Positions 10,387 through 22,962 of a DNA stretch of 64,000 nucleotides are shown in pieces (the stretch's first letter is position 1; each line of letters begins with the position of its first letter). This DNA is from Capronia americana (lineage: Eukaryota; Ascomycota; Eurotiomycetes; Chaetothyriales; Herpotrichiellaceae). The notes beneath the pieces were generated by a model. The model worked only from the letters and a program-made list of their open reading frames with translations. It ran no database searches and was not told the origin of the DNA. The stretch covers positions 1,054,001 through 1,118,000 of the forward strand of contig JADWQD010000004.1 of NCBI GenBank assembly GCA_016110215.1, given 5' to 3'. Both the position numbers and the translations under genes were made by a program.

Positions 10387-13300
10387 TATGTAGGTACCCA
10401 GTACGCGTACTCCCTTCATTGCAGGTCTCGGCGAACTCGACGTCTTTGACATATTTCTTGGGATCTTGATCTACTACATTAGTATGTACATAAGGTAGCG
10501 CTGTTGACCGCCTCTTAGGCCGCTGCCTGGACATCTTCGGAGCAACGCGCGGCCTGGGGGAGAACAACCCTCCCGCCAAGACCTTGGTTGCACGGTTGCG
10601 TGTCGAGCTTGCATATGCAGAACCCTGTGCGTGGAGAGCGTATAAGCAATGCCGGAGTTACGTTTCCTCCTCGGACCTCGTCTTGGTGGACGATGGCCAT
10701 CGAGGACGGGAATACGATCCGGGCATCCTTTAATTCATTGGCACATTGGGTAATTTCACCACCGTTGGAGGAGAATGGCATGCGAAAGCAAAGGAATTCA
10801 TTGCTGTTCGTGCCGCGATGGTCGATTTGTCAGACTGCACGGAGTCGAACTGCTTGTACAAGTCATGGTTGGTAAAGAAGACTGGCCGGATAATTCACCC
10901 GGGTATGCTTTTTACATACATAGGTGTTATGTCAAGGTTCTGGGCCCATTGGCGGTGATGGATCTGTGCATAAAGTTGTGCATGTGATGCTTGCCGGCGG
11001 CGTCCTTGTGACCACCTGCAGAATGTTCAATGCATGCAAGAGAATTGGTTGGAATCAGACTTTTGACTTTCTCATGAAGAATGCTACTACTCATAGGTAG
11101 GGGGTGGTATGAGGGGGAAAGGTGGGGGACTCCGGGTGGGATGAGGCTTTCAGCATTTTGCACATGCTGACGCAGAATGGGTCCCATAGTCATGCGTGAC
11201 ATTGGGCAAAAGGACTTGCTGTATCACCTTCGACATCAGACTACAAGTATTTCGAGATGGGTGCAATGCAGTTGGCGGCCAGCTCTCGGGTTGGACGGCA
11301 CTGTGCTGGCGTGATACTGTAGCAAGGCTCGGAGCCTCGGACGTGTTCTCGACCGAGAGATACACTAAGAAAAGTCTTTTGACCGGTGGAGATTTCCAAC
11401 AACAAAGTCGAAGTTTTTGGCGTCGCATCGCAGGACCGAGAACGGAGTACTTGTAGTCGATGGATCGAGTTCTAGTTGCGAACTATCATGACCACGAAAA
11501 CGATGGACCAGGGCCTTATTCCGAAATCGTCCATTCACAGTAGTGGCAACAGCTGTGTATTCGGCGTCTAAGACCGGCCCGGTCATCGTGGCTGTCGTGA
11601 TCCAAGAAGATGAGCCCAGCCGCCGAGAGGTTGGCAGTACTGGGTCCCCAAGTTGATGACGCGGGATTCGGTACTGCATACTGTACGTAGCAGCACGCAG
11701 GCCATTCCACATCCTTCGAAGCCTGCCGACTGAGGCATTTTGCGGGCAGCTAGTGCAGTAGCTAAGTGTTTCAGACGCTGGATTATCGAGATAGTATCCA
11801 TATAGAATTGGTTTGAGCAATGTGTTTTCTACTTGAGGTTAGAGCGCGCCGAAATGATACCGACGAACAACAGGGCGGCCTCACGATTGGTGGTGAGAGG
11901 AGAGGCGGCCTGCGGAAGGGAAGGCACGAGAATGATGGAATATGGGGGTCAGCAGGAGTCTGACAGGAACAGGCGTAATCGCCTAACGAGCGAGGGAAGA
12001 AGGCCGGTTACCCACTGTGCTTGGACGAGAGATGGAACGTTTATGGAATCTGGATTGTCGTTGCAAAGGCCAGAATCTTTCGAGGCGCGTAAGAGTAATA
12101 CTGCGAGCGGAAGGAATATCCAGCGGTAACGAGTACGTAGTAGCAGGGAGTAAGTTGGGAAGGCCCTTCCGTTGCTGATCCCGCCGACCAAGTGCTTCGT
12201 ATGGGAATCGTATTTCCCCCGCCACCGATATTTTCGTGTCAGCATTTGTTGTTGACTGTTCTCTGCACTCTCGTTCCCGGCCCGCTGAGTCACCGCTCTT
12301 CTGCTTCTGCTCTCTGGATGTTTTCCTAATCGAAGATCTCCGGGCATCGTGATCTATCACAAGACCAGGCCAGCAATTGGGCCACTTGTCACACCACGGG
12401 CTCGAACCATTCGCTACTTTCAGTGATTCTTGACAACCTAATGCGGCCCCCCGGCAGAGGTATCCGGAAAAGCCATCTACGCCACGTAGTTATTCGCCCA
12501 CCAAGGGTCAATTGTCCCATGTCTGTTCTCATATGCGCAACGGTTGAGTGGTGTCAGTCAAACTCAGTCGGAGATGCCGGCCGGGCACGGAATGGCTCGG
12601 AAATGCTGGTGCTGTGCGAGTACTCTTACGATTATCAGCACACAACAAAGAGCATCCCATTTCCCTGCCATATGGTGACGTCATGGAGGCCTCTCGATGA
12701 GCGAAGAGTAGCAGGGAGGAAGATTCGGCATATTCGGGGGATTCGCGCCCTGAGGGCCAGAACAGCGGAGATAGGTTCATCCAGGATGGAGCTCGACGAG
12801 CAAAACTATTCCTTCCATTCCGCTATGCGCCGTTCTACAACAGGCCCCGATTCAGCCGCCGAGTTTGTCAGCCGAGCAAAGTCTGTCACGCCGGCACCGT
12901 ACACAGCAGGGATCGCAAAGTGAGGTCATGCAATTCTCCGTACAGCGGCCGCTAGCATGGTGCGACCCCGGTCATATGGCGGGCTTGTCAGTAAAGGTAC
13001 TGCACTGTGTACAAGTAAAAACATGCTGCAAACATTCCAGGTACCTGCTATAACGAGATGTACCCCAAGGGAGCATGACTTGGAACAGTTCGCCTATCGC
13101 TGAAGTGAGTCGCTCCCCGGAGAGAGGCAGCGGGTTAACCGAACATGTGGGTGAGTATCGATCTGACGTGCGCCCACCTGACAGCTTGACAGCCTGGCGA
13201 TGGAGCTCTGGGGGGGCCCCATTTCTGAAGATGACCCCTAAAGCGCATCCCCAAAGCCTACGAGTACTGGGTACAGGGTAAGGGCCCAGAGCCCGGACCA

Positions 13301-13975
13301 GGTGGGTAGCTTGGCGTAGTTTGCCGGTCGGTGAAGGCGCCAATCAGGCTGGCTTTGAGGCCCAGTGCGTCAGGGCTCTGTGCGCTAATGCAGCAGCAGG
13401 CCTTGCCAACCCGAACCTTTTGGCTTGACTGACACTCTTCGTTCTTTCTCTTCGCCGTTCGGCGATAAGAGGCAACAGAACGACATGCGTCTATTCTTTC
13501 GCGCATCCGAGAAATCCGGCCGACCATTCGCAAGATGCCCCAGTTGATGCCAACCACCGGATGCCATACCGCACGCTGTTGGGCTGTTGCTGACCTATTC
13601 GTCCGTGCTTGCGCATTGCTGCCTGTGGGCGCATGTTCCCTCTGGTGACTTCGCGTACCGCTCGGTTTTTTAATAATAGCCCGTGACCGCTGCATGTGGA
13701 AGTCTGTATCAAATCCTCCTCTTGTCCTCTTGCGCTCCTCACTGCTGCCTCTGTACTGCCCAACCACTTGTCATTGCGCGCAACTCTCATCCTCACCTCA
13801 CTCTCGTCTCACTCCCACCATTGCCGTTCTCGCTGTGACACCCTTCCGAGACCAGTCGCATTGCCTCCGACCACTGACCCTTCCTCTCACTTCCTGGGCG
13901 ACCGGAGCATCGAGCTGGGTGTGTCTAGGGTTGTAATAGAAGGAGTGCGCAGATACCAGAACACGTGTGAGCCGA

Positions 13976-15949
13976 ATGGGTCTGTCGAGATGGACTGTAG
14001 CAGCTGCGCTGCTTCAACTTGCCTCGCAGACATCAGCCCACGGTCACGATGGCGGTCACGATATGGACATGAAGCCTGAGGCACCTCAGCACAAGGACGG
14101 GGAGATCGACCCGTATGACATGCCCAGTTATGCTGGCCTCGGTCAACACCAGACCCAGATATTTGCGCATGTCGCCCTGATGGTGCTAGCATGGCTCTTC
14201 ATCTTGCCAATAGGTGCGTCAAAGAGTAACGGCACGTGCGAGAGAGTTACTAACAGAGCCAGCTTCCATGTTCAGCATTGCCCGGTCGAGATACGCTCTC
14301 CCCGTCCAATTCCTGTTTCTCGTCGTCAATGGCGTCGGACTGCTGTTTGGGATTGTATATAACATCAATACTCCAGACCTGTATGTGCACAATGCTCATC
14401 ATAGGATTGGCTGGATTGCCACGTGGATGGTGACGGCGCTGGTCATCACAAATCTGCTGTTCTGCTACTCGCGAAGGGCAAAGCAAACCACAGGCCCAGC
14501 AGGTGAAAGGGCCGCCTTCTTGCCGGTATCCGTTGAGAACATGGCCCAGCACAACTCACAGCCATATGCTGAATACCGCTGGTCCGGCCATGGCCGGCAG
14601 GACAGCTCAGACTCGTCGACTCTCCATAGCCGTGATGATTCCCCGACCGCGGTGGGCCGGCGAGACACGTTTGACGAATTCGAGAAGCCTGCGCCCGAGC
14701 CAGAGCCAGAGGACGACGAAGAGCTGCAACTGCCGCAGCGACTTGGCCGACAATTTCGATGGTTGCGCATCCACCGCATCGCGTTTGTGGACAGATACTT
14801 GTCGGCGAGAGTCCCGAACTTGGTCTCGGCCAAAGTGTTCCGGGCCATCAAATTTGCGTACGACGTACTGAATAGACTGATTCTGCTCCTCGGGTTCATC
14901 ACCATGGTGACGGGATTCGTGACCTACTGTGGGCTTTTCGTGAGTGCCCCTGCCCGTCGCAATCAGGCGCAGTCTCCAATTTGGCAGCGAAGTGGCTAAC
15001 AAACAATACAACAGAGAGCCAACAACGTCTTCACGGGCCTCGCGCATTTTATCAAGGGAGGAATCTTCTTCTGGTACGGCCTGCTAACACTTGGACGTTG
15101 GATGGGCTGCTTTGCCGATCTAGGCTGGGCTTGGAATGTCAAGCCGAGCCGCAACGAGGTGGCCCAATGGAAGTCGAGGATTCCGTCGGCTGAGTTCACA
15201 GAATCCTTCGTCATTTGGCTGTACGGCGCGAGCAACGTCTTCCTTGAGCATCTGGCCGCTTGGGGACATGAATGGACCGCCCAGGATTTCGAGCATGTCT
15301 CCATTGCCATCATGTTCTTTGGTGGTGGTTTGGTGAGTTCTATTCTTCCACATTCCCCAGGGGATCACCATACTAATACATCATTGTTCAGTGCGGCATG
15401 CTCGCTGAGTCCCCCATGATAAGAAAATGCCTCAACACTATCGTTGACGAGATGGTCGCGCGACCAGACGTGCGCCCCGGTGAGGATTTGGAGCTGCGGG
15501 AGGCGCCAAAACAATATACCACAAGTCTCAACCCGATGCCAGCACTCATCATCATCCTCCTCGGAGTCATGATGTCCTCGCATCATCAAGACTCTATGGT
15601 CGCCGCTCAGGTACACTCTCAATGGGGCATCTTGCTTGTCGGCTTTGGAGTGGCCCGCATTTGCACCTACTTCCTCATGTTCCTCTCGCCACCCAAGTCA
15701 GTCTACCCTGCCCGACCGCCAACTGAACTGGTGGCCTCTTTCTGCCTCATCAGCGGCGGCATTATCTTCTGCGCCAGTGCCAGAGACATCGTCCACTACA
15801 TGGAGCAGACAGGGCTCATGGCAATGTTCGTCTTGACCGTCACATGCGGTTTCACGGCCTTCATCATGGCCTACGAGATCATCATGCTGTCGCTCAAGGG
15901 TTGGGCCACCAGAAAGGAGAGCAAGGCCCTCTCGTCTCCGAAGTTTTGA
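13976..15949 (+). CDS. Ytp1-like multi-pass membrane protein
   Basis: Four exons, 13976-14213, 14263-14939, 15015-15332 and 15392-15949 (introns 49, 75 and 59 bp), encode 596 residues. The N-terminus looks like a signal peptide ending near residue 21, followed by a His/Asp-rich lumenal stretch (HGHDGGHDMDM). Then come several hydrophobic helices (for example HVALMVLAWLFILPI and ALPVQFLFLVVNGVGLLFGI), a hydrophilic acidic loop, and a second block of helices with the conserved-looking HFIKGGIFFWYGLLTLGRWM and MMSSHHQDSMVAAQVH segments. This is the fungal DUF2427 plus Ytp1 arrangement, related in layout to cytochrome b561/ferric-reductase-type membrane proteins; the function is not established. 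The 3'-splice sites are fixed by phase and by the conserved helix sequence. It converges on the unknown gene ending at 17027. Confidence 0.85.
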
Positions 15950-15982
15950 AGCACGAGCCACTCACGCAAGCCACCCACCAAG

Positions 15983-16036
15983 TTTCCAATCCTGCTGATT
16001 GACGCAGTCGATCAGCAACCGTGAGGGGATTGGAAA
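15983..16036 (+). repeat. Nested hairpin downstream of the Ytp1-like gene
   Basis: Outer arms TTTCCAATCC (15983-15992) and GGATTGGAAA (16027-16036) are perfectly complementary over 10 bases. Inner arms TGCTGAT (15993-15999) and ATCAGCA (16011-16017) pair over 7 bases with an 11-base loop. Only a 9-base bulge on the 3' side interrupts the 17-bp stem. It starts 34 bp after the stop codon, so it probably lies in the 3' untranslated region. Confidence 0.85.
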
Positions 16037-16708
16037 TTTCTATACACCCACGTTAATTCAGCCGAGTTAATACTGACTCCTGACATAACTTCAACACTCG
16101 GACCCACCTTTGCGATTTCAATCACAACCTACCAGTGTACAGCTTCCTGCGGTCCTTAAGCCTGCTGGACGGTTTTTCGTGACGCCAAAACAAAAAGAGA
16201 TACCCCCAACCCCCAGCCCTGCTTGTTATACGACTTTTATCACGACGCGATGCAGCAGTAGTCGGACTGCTGGAGAAGAGAATAATGGCCGGAGCGAACG
16301 AGAGAGAAGAGGAAAGAAGTCGAGTCGCGCGCGCTCAGATTTACATTATACCCTTGCTTTCACTGCACGATACCCCTGAGACCAAAGACCCAACGATGAC
16401 CAATTGACCACCAGATGCGGCATGCCGGTCACGTCGTCACCGACCCATACGGACATATCAGGCCAGGCGTTTTTGTGATCCAATCCATGATACCCCAACC
16501 TATAGAGCTATCGTATCTAGCTTCTTTACTTTAGCGGACCGGTGCCCCTTATGGGCCCGAATGCATCATCATCATGCATTGAACCATGCATGTAATACAT
16601 TTATCTTCACTTGAAGGACAAAACGGATGAGAAAAGCCAGACGCGAACCTGGCCCGGTTTGTTGCTTTTAGCCTTTCAGCCTTTCAGCATTTGGACCAGT
16701 TCAGTCCT

Positions 16709-16732
16709 CCTACTCCTACTCCTACTCCTACT
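16709..16732. repeat. Hexanucleotide tandem repeat (CCTACT)4
   Basis: Four exact head-to-tail copies of CCTACT followed by a degenerate CTACTATATA. Non-coding; likely a microsatellite. Confidence 0.9.
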
Positions 16733-17026
16733 ACTATATACCGGAACATAATAGGGAAAGTCATCGATCGTAACGTCGTTAGAATTGTACTTTATAGATT
16801 CGCGACTTTGACCTTGTCGGGAATAGGATGTGCCACGCCGGGACGTGAATATATGCATTTGGAGCCATGACTGGAATATTGCCCCGCCGCCTGGCACTCT
16901 TCCGCCGTGCTTGGATTGCCGTCCGGATTCATCAGACTGGGAGGCGCAATCTTGAGGGGAACCCCATAGTAGTAAGATCGAATGTTAATGTAGGGACCAC
17001 CGGCACGGCACGGGCGTGCCAACCAC

Positions 17027-19469
17027 TTAATGGAGTACGACGAAAGGCGGCCGGCTCTCGGGGAGGTGGATTTCTGTGGACTGCACGACCGAGCTGATTT
17101 TGTCGGCGCCAATGGGTAGCGCTCCCGCCATGAGGGCGCCGCCGCCGTCGGTGGTGGCAGTGGCAGTGGCAGTGGCAGTGGCTGGAGAGGGTATTTTGCT
17201 TGGTAAAGCTTCTTCGATCCCGCAACTGGTGGAGGACAGCAAGTCTGGTGCAATGGCCGCGTAGTCGCCTGGGAATTCCTCAACTGTGTGCGTGTCTGCT
17301 GCGGCCGCCGCCACCGTGTTGATTGATTCGGCAGGCTGTCGAGGTGCTTTAACTTTGGTGGGTGTTGAATGGGTCGTGGGGTCCGTCCGGCTTTTACTCA
17401 TGCTAGACCTGCTGGTGCTGGGCGTCTGTATACTGGCGACGCTGGTGACGCTGGTGACGCTGATGCCGGAGAGACTCAGTCTCTGGAGCCAGCGGCGTTT
17501 CGAAGATTTGGGCGGAGGAGAGTACGACGACTCGACTGATTCGGCAAAGGTGACTCTCGAGGGGCTGCGAGTATGGGACTTGGCCAGCTCGGTGGGTGAC
17601 GGGGCGTGGTTCGAGCTCGCTGCGTCGATGAACTCGGGGAGGGGTTGCGGATGTAATTCGGCAGCCACCGGGATGGCGGGATCTTCGTCTCTGCCCGGTT
17701 GGTGGGCGCCGAGGATCGCGAGGTCGATGTATCTGCTCTCGACGTTCTGTTGCTGCAGGAAGTCACCGTCCGCATGGAGCTTCGATGCATGGCAAATGGT
17801 CTGCTCAAGATAGTGCCATACAAATCCATGTGGCCACTTCATTATCTGACTCAGCTTGGAAAGAGCGTGGTCGGATATGGAGCGCAGTGAAGTCGGTAGA
17901 GCCTCGGGGCCGCAGAAGCCGAAGATAAAGCTGGAGAGAACCCAAAAGGCGTCGAATGTTGTGTGACCGTGGTCGGAGTGAGGGAACCTGGGCAGGGAGT
18001 TGGCCAGAGAATGACTGGATCGGGCGGGCTGAAAGTCCAGGGACTTCCTCCGAGAGATGAAGAACCAATACAGGGTCAGTCTCGCGTTGTCGAGTGAATC
18101 GCGCGACACCACATGAGAAGACGGTGGTAGGTCTTCGAAGCTCCCGTTGAGGATGATCTGTCCCTCAAACACGGCGTTCAAACACCACTGGAGAAATGCC
18201 TTGGCTTCCCTCATGTATGTGTCGATGAAATCAGGGGGTTCGGGGGGTGGACGCTCTTTCACAAGTCGAACCCATGCTATTCAATCGTCAGCCACAGCGC
18301 GTCTCCAAGGGAAATACTTTCAGAGAGGTACCTTGACTAGTTTTGGAGGGGATGGCCAGGTTCCTCACAAACTCCGCAAGAGGCCTCTCCCATGCCGTTG
18401 ACCGCGCTGGGAGACTTAGCCAACTCCTACGGTAGCGCGACAAGTTGAGTAGGTGTGTCGAGACGACGAAATATTCTCGGTTGAGGATGGCCGGGTGAAT
18501 GGACCAGACTAGATCATCCAACGAAAATTCTTGGTCCAGCCGAGATGACTTTGGTGATACTGGCGACGCATTGTCGCGGTCGAGTGGCTTGGGAGTGTCC
18601 GGGGTGTTTTGCCCGTGCCACAGTTCTATGAGGGTGTTTCTGTAGACGTCGAAGAGGATCAACAGTGCCCGCACTCGCGTCGCTGACTTCATTTGCCGAA
18701 GTACACAGTGCGCGGCGTCAAGCATCACCCGAGCGAGCTTACTGTTGGCAGGCGTCGTGCACGATCTTGCAGCCCCGATGACGGCTCTGGTCAGGAGTTG
18801 CAAGAGGACTGGCGTGCCGGCTATCACCTTCGACGCCATCTGATCTTGGCTCAATTGTCCCGTGACATGTGTTGGGGAATCCCAGTGCGAAAGTCTTCGG
18901 CCCGTGTCTGTAAATATCTCCACAAAACACACGTAGTGTAAGTCAAAGGCATTATCGAGGTATCGAGCTGTTCCAAGGGCGTCTGCGGCGTTGACCATTT
19001 TCTCCCAAAACGTCCAAGAATTGCTGTGTTCGCCGGCGTCTCGATTTTCGGCAACGACGATGCCGTTGGCACCAAACTCCAAGGCAGATGCAGTCCAGAT
19101 ATCTCTCGCCACTCGGCCGGGCGTGTACTTTCTGATCGTCTCCAAGTGCTCGTGGAGAGGGGCGAGTCTCCTCAATTTACTGGAGTCTATTGGACTCGGC
19201 TCAGTGGCTGCTGTGGAGTAAGACGCGGACCTCGAGTGTTGGAATGCGGGTGAGCTCAACGACGACGTATTGCCGGGGGCGGTCGAGCACTGGGAAACCG
19301 TGTCCCATGTAGGAGCTTGCAGCCTCCGATCATTTGCTGGCGGTAATGATTCTTCGGAGAGGGACCCATTTTCGCTAAGAGACGGATGCCGGGCATGTCC
19401 ACGAGGCGCGTCAAGAGTGGACGTGATCTGCAGAGGCCGTCGTCGGACGCTCGTCGAGCGTGCCTGCAT
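17027..19469 (-). CDS. Hypothetical fungal protein, 795 residues
   Basis: I do not recognise the family. Two exons, 19469-18332 and 18276-17027, with a 55 bp phase-1 intron. The first 100 residues are Ser-rich and disordered. Residues about 110-460 are a helical, ordered-looking region (for example TPGRVARDIWTASALEFGAN and DLHYVCFVEIFTDTGRRLSH), and the second exon begins with another ordered block (DTYMREAKAFLQWCLNAVF) before a disordered, Ser/Thr/Pro-rich tail. The tail contains two low-complexity tracts: an alternating Ala-Thr run encoded by a GTGGCA hexamer repeat, and a Ser-Val-Thr repeat near DNA 17437-17466. The first in-frame ATG is at 19469; an upstream GTG is not a credible start. 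It converges on the Ytp1-like gene. No signal peptide or membrane segment is apparent. Confidence 0.7.
17154..17177. repeat. Coding hexanucleotide repeat (GTGGCA)4
   Basis: Four exact copies plus a variant GTGGCT lie inside the unknown minus-strand gene and encode alternating Ala and Thr. Length variation would change the protein in steps of two residues without a frameshift. Confidence 0.85.
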
Positions 19470-22025
19470 AGTTCCTACCACTGCCACGGCTTCGACGATA
19501 AGTGAGCTCTCTGGTCACCGTCCTGACAAGTGCTTTGAGGTCGAGGTCATCCTGGCCTGGCAAGGCTCGGCATTATCATAGCGCGTACCGAACAAATAAC
19601 CTGTTCTCCACCAGGATCGTTGACAGCGGCATATGACTATTTCATCAGCAGAAGTGACAGCCCGAGAGCTTCCGCGGCACTGGGAATGTCGAGTGATGAC
19701 GGAGTAAGGCTGAGAACAGCGGCGGCAACTGCTTGGTCGGGAGCCTTAGCAAATTGCCTTGCTCTGTCCTGTCGGAGAATTCGCCGCCGACGCTGTCACA
19801 ATCTCTCAGCTGGTAGATGGTCACTGCTTCCCGCAGTCGATGTGAAGATCGCAGCGTGGATTGCGGTGTGAAAAGCTTGTGCGCCTTGTCGTGGTGTGGT
19901 AACGATCTTATTCTCCCTGATAGGGTCAAGCGGCATCATCCATTCCGCAGTCCGTTTGATTGGGAGATGTCGCTGCAGGCGCGGGAAGCGGTGGTTCATT
20001 CGGCGCCAACGATGCATCGAATGGTGTGAGTGCGGCAGACTGGATATTTGAGAGTTTCCACCCTCAGTCTAGCCCTCGGGCCCCGAAGCTGGGGCTGAAG
20101 CTTGATCAGGCTAAACCCCACGCGTTATCACCTCGCTACTCCCAAGGGAAACTCGCAGAGAAACTCCAGTAGCCATTGTCTCAAAATCCACAGCCTTTGT
20201 AAAAGGAGGGAAGGCGCAAGGCGGCAACATGGCATACCCAGCTTCTAGCTGCAACACTTCTTACCGGGGCACGGGCTTGCCGACGTGATAAGACGCAACG
20301 AGGAGGCGTCAGGAGAAACGGTGCCAAGTCGCAACTGGCTTCTTTCCAGGCGTCCCGCGTTTCGATGCCACATGTCAGCGACTGCCCCGGATTCACGGGT
20401 TCCCGAGGCCGACTTTGGTATGTGCAAAATATATATTGGTGGAAGACTTCCACAAGATCCCTATATTCCTCTTCCCCGAGTACCTGTTGTCCACAAAGCC
20501 TTCGGGACCTCATGTCGCGAGGACAATTACGGCTTTAAGGTGCTGGTAATAACATGGACATGTCGCTCCGTGGTACGATTGAGTTTCGGGTGGGGAGATT
20601 ATGGTAGTCTATCGCCACAACCGGTCTTTGGTAGAAATGTGGATGCGGCCGACCATAGACAGGTGAAGTTGCTGGCTCATAGAGAGGTGGATATGGTCGT
20701 CCATAGATATGCGTCGTCGGTTGTTCAGAGATAGATGGGCCAGGTGGTGTTACACGGTATGTTGGCAGCGTGGGCCCTGGATGTGTTGTCAGCGGTGGAT
20801 GAGATGGTTGAAAAGCAGATGACTCTTCGAGAATGCATTCCAGCAGACCATATGAGCCCTTCCGAAGAAGGGATCAAGTCGCTTGACGGACTCGTGGTAC
20901 GCAGGCTGGTAGGCTGGAGAGCACATAATAAGAGTTATATGAGCCGAATCCTTGTTCCTCCTCTTCTCACACAAGTTCCAACGGCCTATTCGTTTGGCTC
21001 AGATGTGCAGGCCTGCAACTCGGTCGGTTGGATCTCGCGACATGTACCTCGTTGACCGGGCCACCTGTAAGAGAAGCACAAAGACAACCTCATGCCGAGA
21101 TCAGCGTACGAGGCAAAACTGCCCCGCCCATGGAACGGATAGTCGTCGGCGGTTGAATCACAGTCACAGGCAATCCCACTTCAGTTTAGGTGTCTTTCTC
21201 CACCGAGATCGAAAAACCTAGTGTTTGCCAGATAGAGTTTGATCTGACTTGACCCGAGCTTTGACTGGGCATTTCCGGTGCGTTCCCTGTGCACTCCCTG
21301 AGCGGACACACGTGGGGCTTAATCTGGCCCTTGACGTTCGGCTACACTTGTCGTGGAGGGGGACAGATATATACCGTGCAATGGCTTGGATGTTGCTTCA
21401 TCGAGAAACGTTACGGACTGGACAGCTGCGGACAGCGATGAAGTACGTAAGTAGTAATGAAAAAGCTAGCGTTCATTAAAGCCTGGATGGTCGTGGCATA
21501 AGCCATGGAGTACACCCTCCTCGTCGCTCCCACGAGATGTTTTGGCCGATGAGTTGCCCCCTCATCCAGGTGCCATTGACGGTGCAGCTGCAGCCACAGG
21601 AAGTGCGAGAACACAATGTTTGGATCATATGCTCTTCTAGCGGTACATTGGCTCGAGACTACGGACCGCGATGAAGAAAGTTGAGGAAAAGTTTGGTTGG
21701 AGGTATTGATTGGTACCCACGGCACCCAACACAGCAAGGTCCTCTTGTAATCCACATTTCCCAGAGTACTTATTTCAAGACTGTCTTCTAATATCTTCGT
21801 CTTCTTCTTCCTCAAATGATCGTGGCCAACGAATACGACGATATTGCTCCTCCAGCTGCTGACTCGACCAAAAATTTCCACCATCAATCTCATCACACTA
21901 CTCCACCAACAATCTCACCACAGCATTGATCGGACGACATCCTTGCATCCACACGCATCGCCTTAGCAACCTCTTTTCTGTCAGTGCAGTTGACTCTGCG
22001 TCAGATAACCAAATATTCCTCCACC
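19470..22025. other. Gene-poor region (about 2.5 kb)
   Basis: Upstream DNA of the unknown minus-strand gene, then sequence without a recognisable gene. Open frames are short and overlap on both strands. No RNA gene or mobile element is recognised. Confidence 0.55.
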
Positions 22026-22457
22026 ATGCCAGATCGCTACTCTGGACCAGTTTCTGCTGGCGAAGCACTCTTATTTATCGGCGGACTTGGAAGCATGATG
22101 TTCCTGGGAGTGTTCGGTATCCCAATAATTCTTGTGTTGGCGGGTGTGGAAGTGGAACCTGACAGGTTCGATTCTGCGCCACAAGTTCCTGGGCAACATC
22201 CATCGATGCCAAGTCCATATTTGGGTACTCTACCAGGAATGGCTCCGAGATATGGCTGTGGAGGCAGTGTGACTCAACAGAGTCCATTCTTGAATTCCTC
22301 GACAGAAGCTTGGTGTTGTGGTATGAGAGCCTATGAAGGCTTCGGACAGGAAGCCAGACGCTCCCAGCGGGAGAGACTGCGGGCGATGGCTGATGGCGAG
22401 CTTTTCGATCTTATGGAAGAAATTGTGCAAGAATCGAAGAGAAGACGATCCGCGTGA
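22026..22457 (+). CDS. Candidate small membrane protein, 143 residues
   Basis: Not recognised. Open frame with a favourable start context (CCACC before ATG) after a CT-rich leader. One strongly hydrophobic helix at about residues 13-38 (LLFIGGLGSMMFLGVFGIPI and on), a Pro/Ser/Gly-rich middle, and a charged C-terminal helix (RSQRERLRAMADGELFDLME) ending in basic residues. It would be a single-pass anchor with a helical tail. It could instead be the first exon of a longer gene: an open frame on the same strand at 22523-23098 carries another hydrophobic helix. No family evidence; moderate chance it is real. Confidence 0.35.
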   Translation: MPDRYSGPVSAGEALLFIGGLGSMMFLGVFGIPIILVLAGVEVEPDRFDSAPQVPGQHPSMPSPYLGTLPGMAPRYGCGGSVTQQSPFLNSSTEAWCCGMRAYEGFGQEARRSQRERLRAMADGELFDLMEEIVQESKRRRSA

Positions 22458-22962
22458 AGTGATTTTGGCTGTTAATCAACAGCGTCGGAGAAGCGGTGAC
22501 TTGTTCATGGCAGTTGTGTTAGATGATGTGGATGTATGCCGAGATATGTGGGAAAGTTGCATTCCGCTGCGGTGAAGGCGACGTACAAAAGTTGCTTGCT
22601 GTTTTGTCTTTAGCTGTGTACTCGAAATGTTCATCACTTGTCTCACCTGTGATTGCCGAACCTGACTCATCAAGAGCAAGGGGACTTCAGGGCGCGGGCT
22701 ATGACGATGAGATGTTTGGAGCATTGAATGAGGGCAGAACATCAAGTGTCTTCGGCGGCTTGCCTTGTTTCTGGGCTCGTGGGCCATGGTTTCGACGGTT
22801 TCACATCTTGTGGCCAGAGTTGAATGCCATTGCTCTTGTGGTGACTTTGTTCTTGCTCCTAGGAGCCGCAGTGAAGTGCTCGTGCAAGGCAGATCTTCCC
22901 GTGTCGTCGTGGCCGAATGAAAGACTCGTGCAATGTAGCTTTTTGTTTTTTTTCCCCCTACA

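Larger units (their letters stand above)
9954..13975. other. Gene-poor region (about 4 kb)
   Basis: No recognisable gene, RNA gene or transposon. Open frames are short; the longest (166 codons from 12423 on plus, 169 codons ending at 13258 on minus) have no domain-like character. It contains a perfect inverted repeat at 10204-10222 and a GTAC-rich palindromic stretch at 10371-10411. The last 300 bp before 13976 is pyrimidine-rich and is probably the promoter and 5' leader of the Ytp1-like gene. Confidence 0.6.
15950..17026. other. Convergent intergenic region
   Basis: About 1.1 kb between the Ytp1-like gene and the unknown minus-strand gene. It holds the hairpin at 15983-16036, a small inverted repeat (AATGCAT/ATGCATT) near 16560-16580 and a hexanucleotide repeat at 16709-16732. 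No gene recognised. Confidence 0.6.

Noticed and set aside
12361..12440. Possible minus-strand tRNA (GGTTCGAGCCCG)
   Set aside because: T stem pairs poorly and no complementary acceptor strand is found within 60-100 bases.
12423..12923. 166-codon open frame in the 10-14 kb gene-poor region
   Set aside because: Arg-rich random-looking translation, no splice or start support, no family resemblance.
9954..13975. Degenerate transposon in the largest gene-poor stretch
   Set aside because: I see no terminal repeats, no transposase or reverse-transcriptase motifs and no strong AT shift of the kind left by repeat-induced mutation.
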